Shown piece after piece: positions 1 to 11,944 of a stretch of 64,000 nucleotides of DNA. The position numbers and the translations under genes were made by a program. Numbering within the stretch: position 1 is the stretch's first letter; each line of letters starts with the position of its first letter. The notes below the pieces were generated by a model. The model was not told the DNA's origin. It worked only from the letters and a program-made list of their open reading frames with translations, and ran no database searches. The DNA is from Trichothecium roseum. Lineage: Eukaryota; Ascomycota; Sordariomycetes; Hypocreales. The stretch covers positions 3,224,001 through 3,288,000 of the forward strand of contig CM047942.1 of the NCBI GenBank assembly GCA_026184415.1, written 5' to 3'.

Positions 1-58
1 GCTGTTAGGCTATTGGTTAGCGTGCCTGGCGGATGGAGGTTTGGCTGATGCAATGGAT

Positions 59-84
59 GTGTGTGTGTGTGTGTGTGTGTGTGT
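59..84. repeat. (GT)13 microsatellite
   Basis: Perfect GT dinucleotide run. A loose CA-rich echo (cacacacactcacacac) follows at about 206-224. Confidence 0.95.
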
Positions 85-1080
85 TCCCACTCGACAACGA
101 CTCGTTGCACGGAGCACATACCTCGAAACAACCCTAGAAAAGGTACCTACCGAATTTAGGGTTTTGACGATGCTCTTTTTCTATGAACGTCACAGGCTGA
201 GACACATACACACACACTCACACACCGCCTAGGTCAAAGCGAGAGTAAGAACAAGGAAATTGAGAGGAGAACAAAGTGCTGTGTGCCACTTTGTCATTGA
301 TCAATGAGAGGACAAAGACGGGGGGCGAAGATGGATGGCGGGGGGGGGAGTGTTGACCCCTGGAGTCGACCACACTGCTACTGCCACCACACTACTGTAA
401 CGGAGGACCTGGGTGCTGTAGTGTGTACATACGTAAAAGACGAAACTTGGAACAGAACCTTTTGTTTCCCGCCTCTTGCATGCTTTTAACGTTTCGAATA
501 AGGATAATTATATGGTAGAGCGATCTCCGTATTCAGAATAAACAGGCACTAGCCAATCCAATGCCGGGCGAAAAAGCCCCGAAGGGAATCCCCAGAAGGA
601 TGAGACCTTGCAGCATCCCCAATCCCTCGGCCCCCCTCTCTCTCCGAGGCTCTCGTCCCCCGTGCTCTGTACTTGGGTAGCCTGGAGGCAATGGATGGAG
701 GTAGGTTCCCCCCTAAAAGCCAAGCAGTAGCAGCCGCAGCCGACGAGCCGCAAAAACCCACCTGCAAGGCCCTGGATAACCCGGCACTGACAGTGACAGC
801 CCAGCACTGCAGCACACCTAGTCTACTCCCTAGGTAACCTAGCACTATTCCCTGCTTCATGCCCCCCTCCCCCCCCCCAAATCGCCTTGGCTTACTGGTT
901 GTTTCCGTGGAATGGGATGCGGGAAATGACGATCCAGGCTGGCTAGTGTCGAGTTTTGTGCTCTTTTTTACTTCCCTTTTTAGCAGTTGCAACGTATTAA
1001 TTCCTAGTACCTTCTTTTTTATACCACCCAATACAAGTAATGATGAACATGGGGAATTCTTCCTGCATTATTACCCCAAC

Positions 1081-1147
1081 TTCTCTTATCTTTCTTTCTC
1101 TTTTCCTTTTCTTCTTCTTCTCTTCCTCTCTTTTTTTCTCTCTCTCA
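1081..1147 (+). promoter_or_regulatory. Pyrimidine-rich leader/promoter tract of the CMT1-like gene
   Basis: An almost unbroken C/T run ends about 45 bases before the start codon. Such CT-rich tracts commonly mark the transcription start region of filamentous-fungal genes. The assignment rests on composition and position only. Confidence 0.5.
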
Positions 1148-1190
1148 TTACCGTGATGAACGGTCGCCACCCGTCGTCATCGTCAACAAG

Positions 1191-2680
1191 ATGCGCTTTC
1201 GAATCCGGTCGCTGCTGTACCTGATCCTCACGGCACTGTTCCTGGCCGCCGCCACCAAGTTTCTGCTCTCGGAGACGTACTACAACGCGGCGAGGTACGC
1301 CAAGAGCAAGTTCATCGCCGTTGGCCCGCCGAGGCCGCCGCCGGTAGTCCCCGGGGAGAATGATGGTCCCTTGGCTGGGCCACAGCCGAATGTAGAGCCA
1401 GAGTTGGAGCCCGAGTACGAGTTTGAGATTAAAGATGGTAAGAATGCATAAAACAGGATCCTGCTTTGCGAGAGAGACAGAGACAGACAGGGTGAGAGTG
1501 AGAGGGAGAGTGAGAGGGAGAGACAGACAGAGAAAACTAGGAGCAGTATTGTACCGACACTGACATGCAAAAAAAAGGCGAAATCTTATCGGCAGACGAC
1601 ATCGTCCAGTATCTCGAGTCCGTCACCGACTGGGAATCCAGGGTCCTACCGCGCATGGGATGCCGTCCTATAACGACGTACCGCTACGACCACCTTAGGC
1701 CCGGCAACGCGGGCATCCACTACCTCTTCGCCATTAACCTGCGCGACTCGCTGCACATCATCCCCCGCCTGCTGGGCACGGTGCTCGAGGTGATGCACTA
1801 CCTGGGCTCGGAGCACTGCGCCCTATCCATCGTCGAGGGCCACTCCGGGGACGGGACGCAGGACGTGCTGGCCGCCCTGGTGCCCGTCCTCCGCGGCGCG
1901 GGGGTGCGCTACTCGTTCCAGAGGTCCGACATCGACCCGGCGGCGGGGGACCGCGTGGGCCGCCTGGCGCGGCTGCGCAACCTCGCGCTGGAGCCGCTGC
2001 TGGGCAGGGCGGACCTGGGGCCGGATCCGACGGTCGTCTTCCTCAACGACGTGGCCGCCTGCCCCAACGACGTGCTCGAGCTGGCGCACCAGCGGAGGCA
2101 CCTCGGCGCCGATATGACGTGCGCCATGGACTGGACGCACGCGGGCGACCGGCCGAGCTTCTACGACGTGTGGATCGCCAGGGGCATGACGGGCGACACC
2201 TTCTTCCGCATCCCCGACGACGGCTCCTGGGAAGGGGCCTGGGACCTGTTCTGGAACGACGGCCTGTCGGGCTCGCGCCTCGACACGGCGAGGCCCTTCC
2301 AGGTCTTCTCGTGTTGGAACGGCGCGGCGGTATTCGGCGCGCGGCCGCTGCTCGCCGGCGAGGCGGGGGGCGCCGTGTCGTTCCGTTCCGCCTTTGAGGC
2401 CGCGGGCGAGTGCTACCAAGGCGAGCCGGTGCTGTTCTGCAAGGACCTGTGGTTCAGGGGCCACGGGCGCATCGCCGTGGTGCCCAGCGTGAGCCTCGAG
2501 TACAGCGACGCGGCCGGCGAGGACATCAAGAGGGAGAAGGGCTGGACCGAGGACGTGGTCGCGGGCCTGGACCCGGCCGGCGACCTGATCGACTGGCAGG
2601 CTCAGCCGCCGGCCGAGATCAAGTGCGCGCCCGGGTGGCAGAACCAGCACTGGCAGAAGTGGGATCAGGGCTTGTCATGA
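1191..2680 (+). CDS. CMT1/CAP59-family alpha-1,3-mannosyltransferase-like protein
   Basis: Predicted type II Golgi-membrane glycosyltransferase of the CAP59_mtransfer family, whose founding members (cryptococcal Cmt1p/Cap59p) transfer mannose in alpha-1,3 linkage or support capsule export. Exons 1191-1437 and 1578-2680 give 449 residues. A basic N-terminus followed by a hydrophobic stretch (about residues 8-26) is the signal anchor. The stem is proline- and glutamate-rich. The catalytic region from about residue 130 shows family landmarks: HYLFAINL, EGHSGDGT, and FLNDVAACPNDVLEL near residue 240, with a following CAMDW. The donor is GTAAGA; a CTGAC branch site lies at 1560-1564. A second in-frame acceptor at 1594-1595 would remove six residues. 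The intron carries a GAGAG-type purine repeat. The gene is convergent with the FAD oxidoreductase, with 247 bp between stops. The acceptor or donor sugar cannot be read from sequence. Confidence 0.85.
1481..1535. repeat. Purine-rich GAGAG/GACAG repeat inside an intron
   Basis: Imperfect tandem gagaga/gacaga units fill about half of the 140-nt intron of the CMT1-like gene. The antisense CT run explains the serine/leucine-rich open frame on the other strand. Confidence 0.8.
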
Positions 2681-2927
2681 GTTATGAGAAAATCCTATCA
2701 GGAAATATATGCTATATATATGGGTATACATGCTATGTATATGGGTATCACATACACAGAGAGCTCCTCAGGGGGGTTTAGGTTTCGGGTCATTGTATGG
2801 CGCTTGTTTCTATGTATTATATATATATATATCCCCCTAACACGCTGACGGCCTTTTTGCACTTGACAAATAAACATTGGATTACTCTTCTTGCAATGTA
2901 CACCTCGCTAACTGGCGGTATCAGTTC

Positions 2928-4620
2928 TTACGAAGAACCCTCCCTCTCAACCTTGTCCATGTACGGGTCCTGGAACGGCTTGGCGCCGACGTGGCCCCAG
3001 CACCGGTCCGCCCAGAGAGCCTCGTTCTTTTCCGTTTTGGGGAACAGGAGCTCGGCGGTCGAGTCGCCGAACCAAGAGATGGAGAATTTCTGTCAGACAC
3101 GTCTGTTAGCTTTTTTTTCCTTGTTCGTATTCCTGTTTTGCGAGCTGGTGATTTCGAGGGGGGGGGGGAATACGGGTAGGAATCTTTACAGAAATGGGAA
3201 GAAAGGGGGAGGAGAAAAAGGTGAAAAAAGGGAGAGAAAGGGGGAAAAGGAGAAGGGGAGAGAGAGGGGGCGACGTACCAGTCCCAGGGTGAGCTTAATC
3301 AGCCCGTCAGCCCAGCTATGCCGATACATGTACGCCGGCTCTTTTCCCCTCCTCGCGCCGAGCAGGACGTTGTCGACGACGGTCGCGGCCTGCCGGATGG
3401 CGGAGCGGGCGTTTGGGTTAGGTACAGGGCCGTCGCCGGCCAGGGCGGCCACGTCGCCGCAGGCGTAGACGTTGGGCAGGGCGGGGTCGGCGATCTGCAG
3501 CGTGGGGAGGACCTTTACGTGGCCGGAGTCGGAGATGGAGGAGGGGGATAGGGCGGCGACGAGGTTCGAGTTTGGCTTTTGGCCGGTGCACTTGACCTTT
3601 TTTCGCTACTGTTAGCATTATGCATGTATGGACATATATGTGTGTATATATATTTGTATATGTATACATGTCCATGAACTAGGGAGTGGGAAGTATGGAG
3701 TGAGAAAGACAGAGAGAGAGAGAGAGAAAGAGAGGAGGACTGCAACGTACCAGATAATCACACTCCATCACCCGCCCAGACCGCAACGTCACCGTCCCAC
3801 TCCCGCCGACATCCTCGCCGACGACCCTCTCCCCGAGCACGACCTCCACCCCGAGGTCGCGCAGCTCCGCGAGCGCCCTGGCCTGTAGTTCGGGCCCGAA
3901 GCGGTGCATGACGGCGTCCCGAGAATGCACCAGCGCGACGCTCTTGCCCGGGTACAGCGACCTGGCGTCGGCGGCGACCTCGACGCCCGCGGCGCCCGCG
4001 CCCACGACCACTACCTTCTCCGCGCCGCGTATCCCGTCCTGCAGCTCGCGCAGCCTGCGCATGGCCGCGCGCTTGTCCGTCTCGTTGGCTCGCGAGGGGA
4101 GGCCGGAGTCTACGCGCGATCCCGTGGCTACGACGAGGTATTCGTAGGGTATCTGTTCCCCTCCCTTTAGAACTACGTGTTTCGGCGTGATTTCTGTTGC
4201 CCAGTCGCGGATCCAGCGGAGCGCGGGGGAAGAAGAAGAGGAGGAGGAGGAAGAGTGACGGGATAGGAAGGCGTCGTAGGGGATGAAAGCCTTGTGCTCA
4301 TGGCCGGGCAGGACGCTGTACCGCGGGAACACCCACGTGAAGTGGAAGTGGCTGCTGGGCTCGACGACGATGACGCGCAAGGGGCTGCGGCGGGGGAGGT
4401 GGCGGAGGAGGGAGCGGGCGACGTAGTGGCCGGCGAAGTTGCCCCCTACTATGACGATGTTTTTTGTTTGTGAGACAGGGGAGGAGGAGGAGTAGGAGGA
4501 GAAGGATAGGTAGGAGAGGGTGGAGAGGGCGGTGGTCTCGGCGTGGCGGCGGATTTCGCTACCGAGGACGTTGAGGATGTAGGCTGCGAGTCTGAGGAAG
4601 AGGAGGGCGTTTTGCAGCAT
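2928..4620 (-). CDS. FAD/NAD(P)H oxidoreductase, AMID/FSP1 (AIFM2)-like
   Basis: Flavoprotein of the pyridine nucleotide-disulphide oxidoreductase superfamily, closest in layout to fungal AMID-like and FSP1 proteins that oxidise NAD(P)H and reduce quinone-type acceptors on membranes. Exons (minus strand) 4620-3751, 3596-3279 and 3089-2928 encode 449 residues; both introns are phase 0 with GTACG donors. The first intron has a CTAAC branch site and ends AAAG. Seen in the protein: a hydrophobic N-terminus (residues 5-20), a FAD Rossmann motif IVIVGGNFAG (from about 55), VATGSR (164-169), a second Rossmann motif VVVVGAGAAG (about 203-212), and a C-terminal VYACGDVAAL FAD motif. A nine-serine insert (123-131) between the nucleotide-binding halves comes from a GAA/GGA-type triplet run and is probably a loop. 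The physiological substrate is unknown. Confidence 0.85.
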
Positions 4621-5215
4621 CGTGGCTGACTGGGGCTTTTTCTGTTTCTTTGTAGGCCAGGCAGGGCGAAGGCGGAGTGTAGAGGCAGGGCGGGAATAGA
4701 AAGGTAGAGAAGGGAGGGTGTATGTGAATACTGATCAGTAGCCAAAGAAGAAGACGAAGAAGACGAGGCCGGTCTCGCACGTATTTATGCGAGGCAGGGC
4801 TTACAAGAGTCTTGGCACGGAGCTGAATACATACTGGTATTAATAGCATGCAGTGGAAATCGGATCTGATAAGATCTTCGGCAAAGGGGGGGGGGGGGGG
4901 GGGTATGCAAATATCAGGCCATGCTCAAGTCCGAAAATGCCGAACCGGCCTCGGAGTCGGATTGTATTTTCAGCTCGGGGAATTCGGTTCGGCTGCTCAC
5001 TATGATGACCGGAGTAATGATCCCTGGCGGTGTTTAAAACAGAGGGGAAAAGAACGGCGGTAGCTGGGGCAGAAGCATCATAAAATGGATATTTGTCTCG
5101 TTGGGGGGTTGCTTTTTCTTGGTCTGCATTATTCAGTATAATTCCCTCTTTCTTTTGGTCTTATTATATACGGCGTAGTTTTGTATGGCCCCCGCGGCTG
5201 GTCTGGTCCGGGCAT
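4621..5215. other. Spacer between the FAD oxidoreductase and the D-serine dehydratase-like gene
   Basis: Both neighbours are on the minus strand, so this holds the upstream region of the oxidoreductase and the 3' region of the PLP enzyme. It has a TATA-like ATAAATA on the minus strand near 4782-4788 and an 18-G homopolymer. No gene was found. Confidence 0.6.
4886..4903. repeat. G18 homopolymer
   Basis: Eighteen consecutive G on the plus strand, upstream of the FAD oxidoreductase. Runs of this length are length-unstable and error-prone in sequencing. Confidence 0.95.
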
Positions 5216-6674
5216 TCACCACCCTTTCCACGGCACCCAGGCGTCGACCACCTTGTCGTCCCCGTCGAGGACGTAGTAGACGTAAAAAGCCGCGGCCGTG
5301 ATGCAGACGTGGTTCACCCTCAGCGAGACGTCCTGCCCGACCCTGAACCTGTCCTCCACCCTCTCCCCGGGGGCGCCGCCGTCGTCGTCGTCGAGGCCTA
5401 GTATACCGTGCTCCTGGGACATGCGCACGACGCCCCAGCCGGGCTGGCCCGCGACTCTGCCGAAGCCGGAGAAGCCGCCTCCTGTCTCGCGCGAGATGGC
5501 GACGGCGCCGGCGTTGATCAGGGCCTCGTTGCGCTCCGGGTAGACGCTGCAGACTTGGGCGCGGAGGAGGGCGGCCTGGTCCTCGTCGCGGATGACGCCG
5601 GTCGAGACTTGCTGCAGGTCGTGGACGGGGAAGTTTCCTGTAGGAATAGGAGGGAAACCTTAGTTAAGGGATGTCTTGATTTGTTGAGAAAAAAGGAGAA
5701 GGGGGGAGAGTGAGGATGTTTGGTGTTTACGAACCAGCGTGGAGCTCTAATTTCACGTTGTTCGGAATGGTTGCCTTCATTGATGCAATGACGTGGGCCG
5801 TTGGCGTCGACCCGATGGACACGACGAGGTTCTTGTTATCAGATGACGACAGCAGCTTGGCCGCGTCGAGCACGCTGTCAATCTCGACCTGCAGCGTCTC
5901 CTCGGCCTGCTCCCTCGTGCGACCTCCGTACGAGTGCCCCGCGTGGCAGTAGAACCCGTAGACGGACACGGCGCGCGGGCTGCTGCTCGCGGCGCGGACC
6001 AGATCCCGCAGAGCCTCGCTGTGGCTCCTGACGCCGGCGCGGTGCGACCCGACGTCCAGCTTGACGAAGACGTCCCAGGGCCGCTCGCTCTGGGGGGTCT
6101 GCTGCTCCAGGAGGGTAATTTGCTGCTCGTTGTCGATCATGAGGATGATCTTGACTTGTTTGCGTAGGTCTAGGAGCTGTGGCAGCACGCCTGGGTAAAA
6201 GGGGATGCCGTAGACGCACTTTACGTGAGAGAAATTCGTTAGCTGCCTTGCTCCTATGCAGAGAGACCAAGGAAGAGAAAAAGGGAGAGAGAAAATAGTG
6301 TATATATACCTCGTCGAGCAACCCCTCCTTGACAAGAGGCAGGACCCCACGAATCTCTGTAAGCGTGGAAGCGATGATGCCCCTGTACTTGCCGTTGTCG
6401 AGCATCATCCGCGTAACCTCGAGACACTGCGGGCAACGGAAAGGTTAACTATTATGGTACTACGTGCCATGGAAGGGTGCGTATGTGGAAACAGTACCTT
6501 GAGCGTCTTGACGTGAGGTCTGAAGCCTATACCGAGCTTCTCGACATCCTGGTGGACCGCGGCAATGTTCCTCTTGAGAATCGGCAGGCTGAGGGTCAGA
6601 GACGGCGTCGGGAGGGCCCCGACCCCGCGGGGGTGGTTGATGTACGATTTGTAGTTTTGCAAAGACCAGTCCAT
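5216..6674 (-). CDS. D-serine dehydratase-like PLP enzyme (DSD1/D-threonine aldolase family)
   Basis: Fold-type III PLP enzyme with an alanine-racemase-like N-terminal barrel and a D-serine dehydratase-like C-terminal domain. Family members deaminate D-serine to pyruvate and ammonia or cleave D-threonine. Exons (minus strand) 6674-6498, 6426-6310, 6218-5735 and 5637-5216 give 399 residues. The PLP lysine is K56 in RPHVKTLK. HAGNF and the C-terminal NHVC (H369 and C371) match the zinc-binding His-x-Cys of yeast Dsd1p. For exon 3 I chose the AAAG acceptor at 6219. A consensus GCTAAC lies 20-25 nt upstream, and the joined sequence LLDE-CVYGIPFYPG fits the family better than the alternative acceptor, which adds eight residues. 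The substrate (D-serine or D-threonine) is uncertain. Confidence 0.88.
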
Positions 6675-9547
6675 GGTGCGAGATCTGAGGGATAAGCGAA
6701 AGAGAGAGAGAGGCTTGAAGGGGAGCCCGTTTTCTGAAAGAAAGAAAAAAGAGGGAAGCGTTTGAGACTGTACTGAGGGTTTTGTGTTATATACGAGTTT
6801 CTCCCGCTTCTTTGCGTGAGTTATGATGCTCGGCCACGATCTTGGCCATGTTGCCCGCGGGAAATGCAGCCCCGACGATGGGTCTGAACGCCCAGTCTCT
6901 TAGCAGTGGGTGCACCGATGTGCACTAAACGCCCCGTTGGCAGCGGGGGTCGGTACCTATTCCATGCCGATTAGTAGTGCTTTTCTCCCCTGCTATAGGT
7001 ATTGCGTATCCCCTGTACCGTTGGAACAGCTCCCAAGGTTTCTTTCTGGTTGATTTGTGAACATTCCCGTTAGACATGGGTTCTTGCGTGCCTGACTGTC
7101 TGATTATGAGATGGGATTACAAACGTATAGAGGGATTAAGAAGTGGCTTTTTCCTCGGAGGGTTGGATGAGGGAGAGAGAAGATATGCATCCTTTCCGAG
7201 GGAAAGTTGATAGTGGGGAGTAAGCAGTTGCAGTGCAAGAAAAAGAAAATCCAAAATGTACCTAGACAAAAGCTGGCTTACCCTGCTTCCTCCGCAGACG
7301 AGGAAGCTCACAGCCTTGCAATATCAAAGTAGAGTCCACCGCGACATGCATAGCATGCCTCTTATGTTTTATGATTTCTAAGCATTGGGTTGGGATGCAA
7401 TATTTATTCTGTATATTGATATGTGATTTATGCTACGGTGAAAATGCGAGCGTTGTAAATTTGGCTCAGCAAAAACGCGATAGAAAACACACTATTCCAA
7501 CGCTTTGTACCCTTTTCGGGCTGTTCTCGTATAGGCACCGAGGATTGTTGGCTAAAAAGCTGTTCACGGGAAATTGGCACCAGACTACTGCTTTTGGGTT
7601 CATCCCTGTTTCAACCTGCGTCTGTACGTATATGCGGACCATCCACTTCTAGTGACTGCTTTGAAAGATTGGAAATCAGCACCGACTATTACCGCTTGAA
7701 CGATCATGATAGTTCACGATTGATGAGCTCCCATCAGCACTGGTCAGGTGTCTGAGCTCGTGCTACTAGGGATGAAAGAAGAAGAACAAAGGGATGATTT
7801 ATCGCCACGTAGATAGACTGCGAGAAAGACCCGAGGTTGCCAGGCGGAGATACGTGGATTCGAAACGGCAAGGGGAGAAGGCGGGTTCTTTCTTACATGT
7901 CTTGCTTTTGGGTCTGCGATGGACGACGAGACCTGAACCCTCACTAACCGTATCAGGGGAGAAGGAGGTTAAAGTTGGTATTGGGGTAGATGCTTGGAAA
8001 AGAAGGCTGCAACAATCTTGGCCGTTGTGTGAACTTATGTAAGAACAGGTACCAGGTGTCTAACTGACATTGATCTTCCATGTGTCATTCATAGATGTGA
8101 AGATGTCTTCTTTGTTGGCGCCAGGGCACCATGGCGCTGCCGGCTTTGCTATGGATTTTCCCTTTGGCTAGTGATGTTGGTTGGGGTACCCCGGACCGGG
8201 CCTGGATATAAGGTTGGGGAATAGCTTGGGGGATTGGGTTCGTTCTGTGATGTGGTTTGGATGGCCGGCAGTAATGCCAAATGTGTGTTCAAGGTGATGT
8301 GGATGACTGATATGGATGATGGGATGCGGGCGGGCATTACGTGCAACAGTACACTGTTTGCACTACATACGTAGTACCTGACAAACGTTGCTGAAGGTTA
8401 CTGTTGTAGTACCAGGGCAGTGGTCGTATGAGTAGGAGGTGGCGGGGAGCCAAGAAAAAAAAGCACTGAGGCTGTCACGCAGAAAAACCAACTCAAAATG
8501 GACATTGCTTTGTGTCCCACGCTGCTGGTCTCCAACTCCGAGTTACCTTGACAGCTGGCAAACTGTTAGCCATATCCCTTCTCCCCATCTATATGTAGGG
8601 CCCTCCTCTCACCCTTTCAAAATCTTCCCCTTCCCTCCTTACCCTTCCACCCTTACCCTTCCATCCTTACCCCCCCAACCCCATTCCCTCATCAGTGAAG
8701 ACTCACTGATATTTCCCAGGTCCTCACCAATATCCATGGCTATGGATCATGAAAAGGGTCATCTCCTTCCAGGAAGAAGTCGAGAAGGGACTGGAGGAGG
8801 GACTGGAGGATGAGGGAGGGGATCAGGGCGACGACGAGAGAGACATTTGTGGAGTCGAGGCTCGTCGAGGGTCTAGGTTACGGACACTGCGGTGCCTCGC
8901 TGCCCGCCCAAGATGCCTCGCCAAGCACGTCAGGGGCACTACTTTGACGAGGGCAAGTTGTTGCCGGACGAGGAACTAAGATGCGAGGTTGACGGCCCGT
9001 ACTTTGTTACCCCTGAGGATTCTCTTTTCTTCGTCACCGCGCGATGCCGAGGCTTGAGGCGACGAGGATGCTGAACTATACAAAAGCATGGCGAGCTTGA
9101 CCGAGAAGTTCTAGATGCGGCCAGAGCTTTTATTGCCGACTTCTTTGATTTGTTACTTCATCTCGGACGACATCTTTTCCTTTGGCAGGTCTGATATATG
9201 CAGTACGCCTTGTCATCACAAGCTCCGACTTTAATTATTCAGGGGGCATTCAAGATTCGGTTCATTCACAGTAAGTATAGATATTCATCATTGCAATATT
9301 TGTTAGTGAGCCAAAGTAAATGTCATTGATACTGCGCTCTAGTTACTCCAAACACCCAAAGACAGGACACACTAAATATCAAAAGAAATCTCATAATCTA
9401 TACGCTTCTTTCGATATCCCATATGGCTACGCTGCTTGCTTCACGATATGCGCCAGGCATAAATCTAGGGGAAGAGCGCATGTTGCTTTACCCACCATTC
9501 CAACGTCTCCAGATCATTGGATTTTGCTCATCGCGGCACACACATCT
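6675..9547. other. Gene-poor interval with a decayed coding-like patch
   Basis: Nearly 3 kb without a supportable gene. From 8560 to 8720 there is a pyrimidine-rich, leader-like tract with CCTTACCCTTCCA-type repeats. From 8733 to about 9074 there are short ATG-initiated frames (for example 8911-9074, containing DEGKLLPDEEL) interrupted by stops. They look like the remains of a coding sequence, but I could not assign a family. The frame at 7371-7652 (93 residues) has no convincing leader or family. Confidence 0.5.
6787..6795 (-). promoter_or_regulatory. Possible TATA box of the D-serine dehydratase-like gene
   Basis: Minus-strand GTATATAAC lies about 115 bp upstream of the start codon, a usual place for a fungal TATA element. 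Not tested. Confidence 0.35.
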
Positions 9548-10177
9548 TTACTTCCTAGTAGGCATGCCGACGATGCCGCCCTTCCTAGCAGACTTGACGG
9601 TGGGCTCGCCGGCCTTGTTCCAAGCCACCGACTGGACGCCGTTCTCCTTGACCGCCAGCGCGTACACGTTCCCACTGCCACCACCGCAGCTGCAAGCGAA
9701 AGAAGCGCCCGCCCCAACGTCGCCCTGGGAGATCCTGACGGCCTGAACGAGGGCGGTGCCGGGCCTCGCGCCGGCAACCTTGGCGGCCACGGCCTTGGCG
9801 TAGGCGTCCCACAGGCGAGCCTTCTGCTCCGCGAAGCAGGGCTGGGAGTGCCCGGTGAAGCGGGCTTCGGCGGCATCGCCGTGGACGTGGTGCTGCTTTA
9901 GGGGCAGGGCGCGGTGCATGCCGCCCGCGTCGCCGCGCACGGCCTGCTCGATCTGGGAGCATGTGGTGCCGGGGAGGGTGGCGCCCTGGAGGGCCGGGGG
10001 CGAGACGCTGGGGTCGTGGGCCCAGCGCTCGAACTCCCGCGCGTCGCGGTCGTGGTGGGCGCTGTGGGAGGAGGAGGAGGAGGAGGAGGTGATACCGTGG
10101 AAGCCCATGGTGTTGCTGGTGTCGGTGGTTGAGGAGGTGGGTGACAACGATGGGCTGAGGTTCAGGTACGGTGGCAT
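9548..10177 (-). CDS. Hypothetical protein, cysteine-containing C-terminal half
   Basis: Intronless frame of 209 residues; family not recognised. I start it at the first ATG (10177). A second in-frame ATG at 10108 (MGFHG) is also possible, and the longer frame upstream begins only with TTG. The N-terminus is Ser/Thr/Pro-rich with a serine run encoded by an AGGAGG repeat. There is no signal peptide or membrane segment. The C-terminal 110 residues are alanine-rich with four widely spaced cysteines (TTCSQ, QPCFAE, and CSC in SFACSCGGG) and a basic end. Coding-like GC3 and the long open frame argue for a real gene in otherwise gene-poor DNA. The function cannot be stated. Confidence 0.6.
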   Translation of the reverse strand: MPPYLNLSPSLSPTSSTTDTSNTMGFHGITSSSSSSSHSAHHDRDAREFERWAHDPSVSPPALQGATLPGTTCSQIEQAVRGDAGGMHRALPLKQHHVHGDAAEARFTGHSQPCFAEQKARLWDAYAKAVAAKVAGARPGTALVQAVRISQGDVGAGASFACSCGGGSGNVYALAVKENGVQSVAWNKAGEPTVKSARKGGIVGMPTRK

Positions 10178-11944
10178 GTAATTTTGGTCTTGGCTTGGCT
10201 CCTTGTATCTCAATGATTGTCTTTGACGGCAGTCCTTTTTCTTTTATCTTTTGCAGAAGATCTGTTGTGGTTGCTGTAGGTAGTAGTGATGGGTTGTCCA
10301 GTGGAAGAGGGGGGGAGAGGGAATACCGCCATCTTTCCTGGGCATTTATGTATTGATCAAACAAATCTCTTGAGTACGTAGAAATCCAGCCAGATATCGG
10401 AAGAGAGTAACGTGTGAGAATCATGTTTGTTCAGCGGCCGAGCGTAGGCACTGTTCGTGAGCCTTCGAGACGCATGGAGTCGAGTGTGTTTGGAACAGCT
10501 CTGCTGGTTCCTCTCGAGTAGGAGAGCTGCATGCCGGGCTTGCCCATGGATAAATGTTCAGCATATTGATTTCTGAAACCTTTGACGGGAACTCAAAGTG
10601 TTTGGAGATGAGGGGCATTCTGAACAAAGGGGTTGCTTGTTGTGGTGGCGGATGTTTATTTGTTCAAGATGTGTTCATCGCGCAGATGGCGTGGTGCTGC
10701 TGCCACTGTCTTTGCTTCGGAACCGAAGTGCTGCGACAAAGAAATCAGGTCAAACAGACAAACAGAAAAGAATAATCCAATGGACTAAGATTAACCTATG
10801 CACACAAACTGGCTCGTTGCAGGTGGGAATAGTAGTAAGAAAAGGCAAGTAAATGAATTACAGTGCATGGCGAAGGGGCACGAATACAACGGTTCATAGT
10901 ATGTGGGCGGAAGGATGCCATGGTCGCGTGAAGCTTTCGCTCCGAGCAAAATGCCATGAACAGCAAGGAATCTACTATCCTACTTGTCATAAATCTCATG
11001 TACCATTTCGCTCCTCTCACCTAGGCAACACGTAATATTGAGGAACAACTCACTCAATGTTTGCAAGTCCGAAAAGAATCCTGCCAGCTGAGAGTTTCAA
11101 ATATTCAAATATATTCCCGCAGACTTCATGTACACTGTCCCATGTTCCGAATATTCTTTATGTTTTTTTCTCTCACCCTGTCCCTTCTGCCATTTGACAC
11201 TTCCAGCATCTGCAAGCAGGCCAAAGTGCCCTCGAGCCAAACAGCAACCGTCATCCGCGTACTCAACACCGGTGCGGCGAAAGCAACTGGGACATCTACA
11301 TCTACCAGACCCCACGATGCCAGTAAAGAGGACGAGCATACGCAGGTAAGAGAAGCACCTCGCCACTGGCTAGCACCTCGCTGATGGACTACAGCTCCTT
11401 TGTTTTGCCCGAGGCACCTCCCACCACGGGGGGGACGGTCCAGACTGGATGGCTGGCAAGCAGAGGTCTGATGACAAATTGGTCGAAGAGGGACGCACAC
11501 ATCTCCTCCCCGCCCCCAAGGATAGACCGTATCCTCGGACATTCATTCTTGTCTAGCTTCTACATAGGAGGGCGTGGGAGATAGGTCAATCAATGCCTGT
11601 TTTGCGTAAATGGCAGGTAAGCAGGCTCGAGACTACGCCAAAGGTCAGTGGGCGGGCTGTTGATGAACAGATATAAGCCAGCCTTGCAATAGCAAGATGG
11701 CCGAAAGGCATAGCCTGGTAGTTGATTACAAATGCCTTTGTATGTGGCTCTGAAAAGTACAACTGCCTAAGTATATTCAACGCAGTGCTGGCACTTCCGC
11801 AGACATAGCCATGTATAAAGTGTAACCTAGGAGGCGTTTGAGAGGGTGAGATGAGAAGAAAGGTTCTATTCAACATATATTAAGATGATATCATAATGCG
11901 CGCTTCAGAAAATCGTCAACACGGTTACTCTCCCGGTCAACACC
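10178..11944. other. Intergenic region, no gene seen
   Basis: About 1.8 kb between two minus-strand genes. The open frames are short (138 codons or fewer), overlap on both strands and have no family features. Confidence 0.55.

Larger units (their letters stand above)
1..1190. other. Left-edge intergenic region
   Basis: No supportable gene. The open frames here are short or lack an ATG. The stretch holds a (GT)13 microsatellite at 59-84 and a C-rich patch near 860-880. It ends in a long pyrimidine tract immediately before the mannosyltransferase start, so its right end probably contains that gene's promoter and leader. Confidence 0.6.

Noticed and set aside
1823..2650. 275-codon minus-strand frame opposite the CMT1-like gene
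   Set aside because: Antisense shadow of a GC-rich exon, without family features.
7371..7652. 93-codon ATG frame with several cysteines
   Set aside because: No signal peptide, no leader-like upstream sequence, AT-rich codons unlike neighbouring genes, and no homology recognised.
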